The notes below the pieces were generated by a model. It saw only the letters and a list, made by a program, of their open reading frames with translations. It made no database searches and had not been told where the DNA came from. Positions 38,901 through 50,900 of a DNA stretch of 64,000 nucleotides are shown piece by piece (positions within the stretch are counted from its first letter, which is position 1; every line of letters starts with the position of its first letter). The position numbers were made by a program, and so were the translations under genes. The DNA lies in NCBI RefSeq assembly GCF_963675165.1, contig NC_087387.1, positions 3,932,990 to 3,996,989 on the forward strand. The letters run 5' to 3'. The DNA comes from Halichondria panicea. Taxonomy: Eukaryota; Porifera; Demospongiae; Suberitida; Halichondriidae.

Positions 38901-41900
38901 ATTTGCAGCAGTGTGGTTCGAAATTTTACGCTATACAGATTATCATCCCGTCAAAAAGAGACACATGCATATAATGACGGCACCGCGGGTGCATGCTGAT
39001 GCCTCGGTGGATGTGTCAAAGCTACATAACATAAATCTACTAGCAATTGCTAATACACACATGCAGATATCATAATTTTCTTACGGTAATTTTGCTGCAT
39101 ATAACCACAGGGAAACTCAAAGAGTGGGATATGATTGACCATCCCCTCAGCTAAACAGCTAAGATGCTTTATTCATTGTAAAAAGAATGTGTACAAAAAG
39201 TTAAGGGAGTATGGAATTCCTTCTACAGTAACAAACGAGTTTTTGGCTGACATAATTATTATGCCTCGAGGCGTAGCCGCAAGAGGGATACGGTAAAGCT
39301 GACTGCAACGTGTGACAAATAGTTTGTACATAATTGTGTACATTAATTATAGGCACCGAAAAAATCATGTCTAGTATGAAAAAAGGATAGCTATAATTAT
39401 AAATGGTTTGTATACTTATTCAGCCCCAAAGCGATACCGTAACGATGTACACAAATACATTTAAGAGCCCTACATACATTGCACAAACCAATTGCTCACT
39501 TTATTCTGGCTGTTGACTTGAGCCCTCACAGAAACCAGTAGTTCCACAACACTGAGATGGCCTTCTATAGCAGCTGCCATGAGAGGAGTGAAACCATCCT
39601 GTGAGAAAAGAATATCACGGACAGTGTTTCACTATAATTATGGTACATGGATATTCAGTTAATAGGATATGAACCCACCACCGTCTTTGGTAGGTCAACA
39701 ATGGCTCCAGCAGTGATCAAATGGTGAGCGACATCTTTGTGTCCATTGAAGCTGGCTGCCCAGAGAGCAGTCTCTCTGTCCTATTAATAATTATAGTAAC
39801 AATCACGCATACCGTAAATGTATGAGAGAGCGAATATTTCGAGGCGCTTAATTTCTGCTATGTTCGAGGGATAGCAATCCTCCACGAAAATTAGGTCCAC
39901 GAAATACTGACAGACGCGACATCTTTGCATGACTAAAATAGCTTGAATTTACGGTTTTGGAGACACTTTCACACAAAAACCCCGGAAAAAATCGTGCTAC
40001 GTATATATGCATGGTATAATTATCATCCCCACAAAAGTAAGCAACACAGTCATGCATAATTATGCAGCGTGTGACAATAGTTGTTTGAAGGTACTGCAGT
40101 ATTGTCTAATGGTGAACATAATTATGACACATACTGAATTTGAACACAGGTATAGAGCGCTTGTTAAAGTGGACAAAGTCAAATTGTCAGATGCTCCACT
40201 GACAATGAGTTTCTATCTTGAGAAGGCCTTTACACATGGAAGTATAATAATAGGGAGCAGTAATACAACCCCTGAATAGTGGGCGTGGGCTACGTATGAC
40301 TCAGTTCTCAACTAGAGCACTGAAGTGCTAACCCTCGGCTGTTGACATGAATAAATAAAACCAGAGGAGTGTTCAGTTATAGAAGCAACAAACTACAATT
40401 CTACTTTTGATAGAGACCGTTAAAGGATTACTTCAGCTGCAAATTGTAGGTATACCTCGAATAAAGGTCGCGTGTAGAGGCAAGTTCAAGCTTCTTAGCT
40501 TTTGCTCAGCCTTGCTTTTATACGACAACGAAGCTTTAATATCGAAATCTGCCACAATTGAAACTAATGTTGTGTGGAGGCTGTAAATGCAGTGCTATGG
40601 CAGCCAGGTGAGTAGACTCACATGTCACACATAGAAACAAACCAACGGACTATACTATACCCGTGGCCGCTCACGCGCCTAGGGTAATCAATGACCAGAT
40701 TTTATAACGCTGGTATTATTAGAGAAGCCGGTATGCATGTACCTACACTCTAAATGACTCACATTGTTCTGACTGTTGACTTGAGCCCCCTCAGAAACAA
40801 GTAGTTCCACAACACTGAGATGGCCTTTTTGAGAAGCTATCATAAGAGGGTTAGTACCGTTCTGAAAAAAGGACGTAAAATATAGATAACTGCGTATATA
40901 GGAAATGAACCCACTGTGTTTGGTAGGTCAACAATGGCTCCAGCAGTGATCAAATGGTGAGCAATATCTTTCTGTCCTTCGAAACTGGAACACCAGAGAG
41001 CAGTCTTTCCATCCTAATGTTTGAGTGGGTAAGACAAATTTGCGTAGCTATAACACACAGGCAGTGCATGTTGTTGAATGAGTTTCTCATACTTATAAGT
41101 TATTGGCACATTATTATAACAGCCTACCTGTGTCTGTACATTAACACCTGCTCCACTGTCAATGAGTTGCTGCACTACCTTGAGATGTCCTTTACCACTA
41201 GCCAAGAGGAGCGCAGTACCACCTCTCTGAACCGGTGCAGTACAAACAAATGTTTAGTTGGTAATTATACGGAAAGACAGACTGAAAGACACAAAACATA
41301 AGACGAAATCGACAATAACATTATCAATTAAGCGGAGGCATGTGTATTAATCATGGTGGTCCTTTGAACATGCATGGGTGCTGACTTGCTAAAATCCATC
41401 TTTAAATTGCCCAACGGACGAAAACTTAACATTCTCTCGTTAAACTATACTATGCACAAACAAATTCCCTTCTGGCCACAATAATATCATAATACATGTA
41501 TAAAAGTGTCTTCGTTAATGATATTCATAATCAATTAATGACATCCATTAATCCGGAAATTTCATGTATTCGCCTTTATTACCATCAAAAATATTTCCCA
41601 CCCACACAACATAACCGAAGAACTGTCAACTCTCTATAGCCTAAGAAAGAGATACATATACCCCCATGCATAGCGGAACAAAACAAGGAGAGGAGGAAAA
41701 GCCAGAACACATGCACAACTGCCACACATGAAAATCAATACTGTATACAAGTCGATCATATACTGCCCATGCCCGAAACATAACAAGGCGTTTATAGAGC
41801 ACTAAAGTTCTAATCCTCGGCTGCATGACATAAATAGATGTATACAAACCATGTAGAGGAGTGTTCATACACACAATAAAGAAGCAACAAACTACAATTC

Positions 41901-44900
41901 TACTTTTACTAGAGACCGGTAAAGGATCACCTCAGCTTCAAATGTGTAGCTTTACCTCGAATAAAGGTCGCGTGTAGAGCTAATTACACGGTACTTACAC
42001 AGAAAGACAGAGTGAAAGACATTATCAAGCAGAGGCTTGGTTAAGGCCGTTTCACAAATATTAGTCATAAATGAGAGTGCATTGCTCATTGTCTATTCAT
42101 TGTCATTGTGCAATGGTTATTCGAGTCCGGATAATAATTATGTCACTAAATGAAAAAAGTGCCCCAAATATATAGGAGAGCTTTAATGCTCGTCGGCACT
42201 ATATCTTTCCTATATTATACTATGAGGCATTTTTATAATGCATGTGCATTAAACAATTTCCCCAGGTATATAATGCTCGGCACTAAATCTCTCCTATAAT
42301 AATATGGATTATGTGTAATGATTGATGGCACTAAGTCTCTCCTATGATATGCTTTATGATTGATGGCACTAAGTCTCTCCTATAATGATATGGGATACGC
42401 TTAATGCTCGGCACTAAGTCTCTCCTATAATAATATGGATAATGTGTAATGATTGAGGGCACTAAATGTCTCCTATATAATAATATGGGAGGTTCTTAAT
42501 GACTGAGGGCACTAATACTCTCCTATATTACTTTAGGAAGGACCGTAGATACCATGGCAGTGTATCAATATGTGTGGGAGTGATATACCATCATGTGGGA
42601 ATGAATTAAGTACATAAACTCTATACGTACATGTCAATGGGATATGAACTCACATTGTCCTGATTGTTGACTTGAGCCCCGACAGAAACCAGTAGTTCCA
42701 CAACACTGAGATGACCTGCTTGAGAAGCTACCATGAGAGGAGTGGAACCATTCTGTGAGAAGGGGTATACCAAGATTATCTAAACTTAAGATTATCACAA
42801 ATTCTATACGTACTTTATCAGACAGTGTTAAATATATACGTACATAAATACAGAGTAGGATATGAACCCACCGTGTCTGGAAGGTCAACAATGGCTCCAG
42901 CAGTGATCAAATGGTGAGCGACATCTTTGTGTCCATTGAAGCTCGCTATCAAGAGAGCAGTCCGTCCATTCTATTAATAGTACGTAAAGTCACGTTTTAA
43001 CGATCACATATCATTATTTTTGACAAAATTAATAACTGACAGACATTCAGTGTGTAACCAATAATTTGTAGACACTGAAATGAAACAAAATTGTGTCTAG
43101 TACCGTATAGCGGGTATATTTCGAGGGTATAAATGTTCGCGGTTTTCGCAGATTGAGCCTGTACCGCAAAAATTTATGCCCACGAAAATTTATGAATAGT
43201 AGGCGTGTTCAGTATTATGGATTCGAGGCTAACGGTGTGGAGGTACAGCTGCATGTCGATGTGCGCATGCGCCAAAAGGCTGGAACTCAGACCACGAAAA
43301 TAAAATCCGCGAAATCCTTTGTAATGGTCCATCCGCGAAAATGTATACCCTCGAAATATACCCGCTATACGGTAGCTAATGAAAGCACCGCGGGTGCTGA
43401 TGCACCTCGTAGATGCTATACATAACATAAAGCTGCTAGCTATATTGTCCACACAGGTATCTATAATCATAATGTTCTTATGGTAATTTTACTGCATGCT
43501 AATCACAGTGAAACTTGAAGAGTGGGAAATAATTGACCATGGTTGATGCTAAAAAGGATGCCAGGAGTATAAAGTCTAAAATTAATGGCTGCTGCATCAA
43601 CTGGGATAAACTCCCACGCACTGGCATGCAAGCTATTGGTGGGTGTGGTTTCCTAGCATGGAAACACGACTATTAGAAGCCACGCTAAGGATAAATAGCG
43701 AAAATGTGCACTCGCGCAAATTTTTCCGGGCAGGGCATTAGGGATCCGAGCATAACAATAGATGGCATAGGGCACAAACGCAGGGCGTATATGGTAGCGG
43801 GGCTCACATACATGTATGGTATATAGGCCATTAAAAGAAGCAAATAATTATGGCGTGCAGGGCACACAGGCAGGGCATATGGCATAAGCAATAGCAATAG
43901 CAATAACAGAGCATTATGCAGGAGCACAAGTATAATGAAGCAAATGAAAATTCATTTTGCTATGCACTCCTAGAAAGCGAACTATAGGCAACTCGAGAAC
44001 CAAGCACCATTACTGGCCGTACGTCTACTATTATAATGTTATGTATACATGTATGTATGTGCTAAACATGATGTATAGAATGATAAAGGATATGTTCACA
44101 TTTTTACTGCATTTTGGGGTAACTGTGTAAGTCTATTGTATTAAGCAAAATCTACGAAGTACCCGTAATAATTATGACCTAATCACCACTCACACTGTAA
44201 CGTTCGACACCGAAGATCAAGACAATAGTACACGAGAGAATATTATACAAACATGCAACCAGAAAACATGTGAAAAAAAAATTCATAATCTAATTCAGAG
44301 GGCACAATCTCCTACTGGAAGAGGAACGCCTCGCCTTTGTTACCATCAAAAATATTTCCCACCCACACAACATAACCGAAGAACTGTCAACTCTCTATAG
44401 CCTAAGAAAGAGATACATATACCCCCATGCATGGCGGAACAAAACAAGGAGAGGAGGAAAAGCCAGAACACATGCACAACTGCCACACATGAAAATCAAT
44501 ACTGTATACACATGGCCCAAGTCCATCATATACTGCCCATGCCCGAAACATAACAAGGCATTTATTATAGCCCCAGCTAATTTAACTAGAGCACTAAAGT
44601 GCTAACCCTCGGCTGCATGACATAAATAGATGTATACAAACCATGCAGAGGAGTGTTCAGTTACACACAATAAAGAAGCAACAAACTACAATTCTACTTT
44701 TAATAGAGACCGGTAAAGGATCACCTCAGCTGCAAATGTGTAGCTCTACCTCGAATAAAGATCGCGTGTAGAGCTAATTACAAAAAGACAGAGTAAAAGA
44801 CACACTAAATCAACAATAACATTATCAAGCGGAGGCATCCGTGCATGCGTATTAATCATGGTGGTCCTTTCAACATGCATGGGTGCTGACTTGCTAAAAT

Positions 44901-47900
44901 CCATCTTTTAAATTGCCCGAGGATTGCCCGAGGGACAAAAACTTAACATTCTCAAAATTTCTGACAATGTAATCGTTGAACTGCAATGCACGCACTAACA
45001 AATTATACTCACTTTATTTTGACTGTTGAGTTGAGCTCCCTTAGAAACAAGTAGTTTCACAACACTGAGATGGCCTTCTTGAGAAGCTATCATGAGAGGA
45101 GTGAAACCATTCTGAAAAAAGGACGTAAAATATAGATGAAAAGATTGCCAATGTCTATGATTAATTGCTGTGCATGCTCTCATGAAACAGTGCAGCCTTG
45201 CAGCTCTTTCCCCACTTTTGCAGCTAGTGTTCTAGTGCAGAGCTAACTATACGAAGCAACACTATGGACAACTTTTGCAACGCACCATTGCGCACGAGGC
45301 ATAATTTAATTTATCAGTACCAAACTTTCTGGCCGTACATCTACTATTATATTATTATGTATTATGTGCTGAACATGATGTATAGAATGATAAAGATAAT
45401 CATGTTCACATTTTAACTGCAAGTCTATTGTAGCAAAATTTACGAAGTACAGTAGAACCTCGCTAATCCGGACCCCTTTAATCCGAAACCTCGCAAATCC
45501 AGACAAAATGCAAACTGAAAAAGAGGAGGGGCTGTCAGTAGAATAGACTACTGCGCATGCGCAATATGGATTGCTTTGCTGAATCAGCAATAATTTTATT
45601 AATAAACTGCTCAAGACAATGGCCACTGCAAAGAAAACGAAGAAAGAGCTCACAAGACTCGGAGAGATAAAAGACCATTCTAGCTAGCAGCTTCCCTTCT
45701 GGCCACAGTAATATCATAATACATGTATAAAAGTGTCTTCGGTAATGATATTCATAATCAATTAATGACATCCGTTAATCCGGAAATTTCATGTATTCGG
45801 ATGGGGTCTGGTCCGGCTCTATTCGGATTAGCGAGGTTCTACTGTACCCGTAATACGACCAATCACCACTCACACTGTAACGTTTGACACCCAACTTAAA
45901 ATAAGATCAAGACAATAGTGCATGAGAGAATATACGAACATGCAACCAGAAAACATGTGGAAAATATAGAAGTTCATAATCTAATTCAGAGGGCACAATC
46001 TCCTACTGGAATTAATTATTAAAGTAATAATAACTTATTGTGTGGAGGCTATCCATGCTGTAAACGCAGTGCTATATGGCAGCCAGGTGAGCAGGCTCAT
46101 GAGCCACCAACCAACAAACCGACGGACTGCTAATATACACATGGCCAGGTAGTTTGTCATCAAAAGTTCGACACAAACTCAAACTCTGCCATGAGAAAGT
46201 CACTTCTACCTAGCTAGCTGCTACCGTAGATACCATGCATGGTAGTAGAATAGACTACTGCAAATCCACGAATTAAAATCCAAGAAAACATGACTAGAAG
46301 CCTATAGAAACTCTTACTTGCACTTTATTGATCCTTGAGCAGCTGTAGCAGTCTACACAGACAGACAGACACACATGCACACAAACACACTACCGTATAC
46401 CTCGCTTGCGCATGCGCACCGAGGCATAATAACAACACTATCCAATGACCTGATTTTATGACGCTGGTCTTATTAGAGAAGCCAGTATGCGTGTACCTAC
46501 ATGTACACTCTAAATGACTTTTGTTGCCAGCAACTTAAATCGAAGTGAAGATATGTCTCTAAAGCCGGAAGAGGAGAATCCAGACAAGAAGTAGCGGAGC
46601 CATTTACACTTGAATAACATCTACATTTCATGTGTAAAAGAAAATAGTGGGTGTGGTCAAGTCAGAGTATCACTTAAACGAGCATGCTGACTATAAAAAG
46701 GCGTGCCCAGGACAGCTCCGACCGGATGCAACGGGAAAATGGCGAAAATGAAAAAATGAATTTACTTGAGTCTTGCAAAAAGACGCCCTTGACATATAAT
46801 GCACATTCTTCACATTCTTACGGTCTTCTTTTGATACGCCTTCTTCCGCGCTCTCACGAGATAGTAGACATGACATAAACTTAAAACAAAAAATGGCTGT
46901 CAAAAGTTTATTTTCAAGAAGTGTTCTCAACCTCAGAAGAAGCCTACTGGGGTCCACAGGAGCTTTGATTCGAGACTGAAGATACTAAGCAGGTCTTTGT
47001 TGATAGAATTGACAGTGCTAAGCTTTTAATTTTCTTGCTGCCAGAGGTTCATTGGCCTTGGAAAACATGAAGATTTGCAAACTGATGTTGTTGTTGAAGA
47101 AGGTAAATAGTCTAGTCTATAGTATAAAAGTAAGTAGTGTATAGTATACAGTAATGTGACTTTATCAACCTACGAGTGCTTTTTAACATTAACATTTCAT
47201 TTTACATGGATAAAGTAACGAAGTGAAGTGTTGAAAGTCTGTAGGGCCAGGGAACACCTAGTGGGTTCGGGTATCGTCCAAGCACCTCCTGAAGAACGGA
47301 AATTGATTGTACTACTATTGTAAGTTTTAAATATCGCACGGTGTTGTGGCTGTGGTGAAGTGTGGGGGACTAGTGACAAAATGGACGGGTGTTTTTTCTG
47401 TTCAATTACTAGTGGGTCATCATGCTCATAGCCACCATGACATTTGTATAATAACCTTCATACATGGAGTCATTATTATTAATAACGTTCATCTTTTCTC
47501 AGGTCGCTTTGAAAGACTACCGTCGCTTGTTGACAGGACAGTGTTCTTGGCATCAACCTCTGTATATAGAAAATGTAAGTCTTATTACTGTATCAAGCAA
47601 TAATTATATCGTTACCTCTCTGGCCTCTTTTCTGGAGGAAGACTCACTGCTAGGGGTTGGTAGTTCTATTATTCATTCCCACATTATTCCACATCCCATG
47701 TACTCGCAACTTTCATCAGGCCTACAGATGTTTATACTACTGACTCGACTGACCTGTATTTCCAAAACCTGCCTATTATTCTCACTAATGTTCCCATGAT
47801 ACCAGCATAAATCTTCCCCAAAATTATGCCAGCACTACCAACCCCTACCCGGGAGAGCTCTCACTTGTTTGCACCCCACTCTACAACTCTAAATGATAGC

Positions 47901-50900
47901 AAACATTTGTTTGATATACTGACATTAATTAATGCTGATATAAATTCTTTTTCAGAATCAATTTCGCCAAATTTCTACAATGCACAATGGCGTAGTCTCA
48001 AGTCTCAATGCCGTCTATTTATATGCAAGAAAGCAAGGAAAACTCTTTGGAAGAGTTCACTGGAGTAATGCTCACTGTAGCTAACCTGGAGCTGTATAGA
48101 CATAGCCTTTTACTGTACCTACAGACCTACCTAAGCATTATTTATTTGTCAGCCATAATCATAAATTTTTATTTTTGTCTTTAGATTCTGGTAAAGAAGA
48201 AAACCCACCAGGAATGTATTCCCCTCCCTTCTGTGTATTTTTTTAGTATTCACGGTGTGTATGAATGGGTTCTGAGCGCTTTTGCGTAAGAGAAAAAAAC
48301 AGCTCGTTACTAAGGCTTGAATGAAATTTTCGGGGTCAAAGGTCGCGTCCTGGGCAGCTCTTTTTATACTCAAAACTCGCTCCGGGATCCGGAAGTTGCT
48401 AATCCGGTAATTAAAGCCAACATGCTCGTTTAAATGATGAATAGTTAAGTACGACACATGAGATATCTTCCTCAGCGATCTGTACAAGAAGATTTATGAA
48501 GCATATACAGTAGACTCTCGTTAATCCAGTCACTCTATAGGGACAGTGCAGTTTGGCTAGAATAGCGAGGTGGCTGTATTTCAGAAAATAGCCGCGGCTA
48601 AAAACCGACCGTACCTCGAATCTAATGACTAATTTTGCAGTTTTGTCTCGATAATAACGAATCATTCTGCTCTCTATTTAAACGTAATCCAATTTTATCT
48701 GCCAAACCACACTCAAAACGTCATAATTATCTGGCCGTAATAAACGTATAAATAAAATTACATTGTAAACCTAGTTTGGGGCAGCCAGTACTGGCCTCAG
48801 TATATAGAATAGCGAGTGGCCGTATTATTTCAGAGAACCGGAATAGCGAGAGTCTACTGTACAAGCATTGATCCACTAGACTACCTAAGAACAGTCAATG
48901 CACTGAGCTAAAGCATTATTTTTCACAGTGTAGGGCTGTTGATACATAGAGTGATTCTCATCATTATCTAGTCGTCACAGCCATTCAGAGCTTCATGATG
49001 TTCGTTAATCAAGAGCTAGAACTACAGTAATAATTATAGCACATGCAGTAATGTAATTACAAAATAGAGCTCACAAGGGTTCAAAAACAAATAAAGGACG
49101 TGTATGGAGCACTTACTTGATTTTGTCCATTAACATCTGCTCCACTGTCAATGAGTTGCTGCACTATCTTGGTATGTCCTTTATAACTAGCCCAGTAGAG
49201 AGCAGTAGCACCTTCCTATAATCAGTGCAGTGTATTACTTATAGTTGGCAATTATACAGAGGGACAGAGTGAACGATACACAATTAACATAATTATGCAA
49301 ATCGGCAAAAGAATTGGAGGTTTACGATTACATTGCAATGACATGAATAAAATCAGGAGTGTTCAGTAAAGGCCAAAATAATGTTTCTGTTCCTTTTGCG
49401 TAGTACGCTGATTAGATTGTACGCAATTTTTTTCCCCAGCAAAATCATGTAAAAGTTAGAGGGTGGGATACAAAGCTAGAACAGCCAAGAAAATATGTTA
49501 TACTTATTGTCCACTACATTAAAATTTATGGCAGTAAACCTCCGAGGACGAGGGCGAAGCCCCGAGGCTAAGGATGGTTTACGTTTGCCATAAATTCGAA
49601 TGTAGTGGACAATAAGTGTTATATACCACCCACTTGAAAGAAAAGTACTTGCATGCTACCTAAGCTACCTCACCTTGGATACAACTAGCAAACAGTCTCA
49701 AAAACTATTAAAAACGAATAAAAAGCTTGTGCGTATAGCTTGAAGCCAGTGCTAAGCTTCCAGCTCTATGCACTAACTTGTCAATGTCCAAGCAGTGAGC
49801 CCCACCCATCTGTCTTGCCCATGTCAACAAGTTTCTAGCTTCTTTTTGGCTGTGTAGATCTAGTATAAAATCAGTGCGCCCTCAACGCAAGGGGGTTTAT
49901 ATGAGGAATGTGCTCCAGGCCTGGGGTTTATGGTAGTTAAACCCCACCCAGTTGCTATGATACAGACCCCAAGTGGGGAATATAAATTATGTCTTTAATT
50001 CAGTTTTCCTGCAGGTATATAGCTATAGGAGTGGAGGCTTGCCTAAAAAGAATGTGTACAAAAAGTTAAGGGAGTATGGAATTCCTTCTACAGTAACAAA
50101 CGAGTTTTTGGCTGACATAATTATTATGCCTCGAGGCGTAGCCGCAAGAGGGATACGGTAAAGCTGACTGCAGCGTGTGACAAATAGTTTGTACATAATT
50201 GTGTACATTAATTATAGGCACCGAAAAAATCATGTCTAGTATGAAAAAAGGATAGCTATAATTATAAATGGTTTGTATACTTATTCAGCCCCAAAGCGAT
50301 ACCGTAACGATATACACAAATACATTTAAGAGCCCTACATACATTGCACAAACCAATTGCTCACTTTATTCTGGCTGTTGACTTGAGCCCTCACAGAAAC
50401 CAGTAGTTCCACAACACTGAGATGGCCTTTTTGAGCAGCTACCATGAGAGGAGTGAAACCATCCTGTGAGAAAAGAATATCACGGACAGTGTTTCACTAT
50501 AATTATGGTACATGGATATTCAGTTAATAGGATATGAACCCACCACCGTCTCTGGTAGGTCAACAATGGCTCCAGCAGTGATCAAATGGTGAGCGACATC
50601 TTTGTGTCCATTGAAGCTGGCTGCCCAGAGAGCAGTCTCTCCGTCCTATTAATAATTATAGTACTAGTTAACAATCGCGCATACCGTACATGTATAAGAG
50701 AGCGAATATTTCGAGGCGCTTAATTTCTGCTATGTTCGAGGGATAGCAATCCTCCACGAAAATTAGGTCCACGAAATACTGACAGACGCGACATCTTTGC
50801 ATGACCAAAATAGCGTGAATTTACGCTTTTGGAGACACTTTCACACAAAAACCCCGGAAAAAATCGTGCTACGTATAATTATATGCATGGTATAATTATC

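Larger units (their letters stand above)
39181..40421. repeat. Segmental duplicate, copy 1 of 3
   Basis: About 1.24 kb in parallel with 50045-51298 and 62875 to the window end. Each copy carries GTGTACAAAAAGTTAAGGGA, an A and a B ankyrin exon, and GAATTTGAACACAGGTATAG. Copies differ by few substitutions and short indels. Confidence 0.9.

Noticed and set aside
39848-40279. Open frames repeated at 50829-51017 and 63548-63981
   Set aside because: They recur only because the segment is duplicated; they cover MITE-like ends and show frame-breaking indels between copies.
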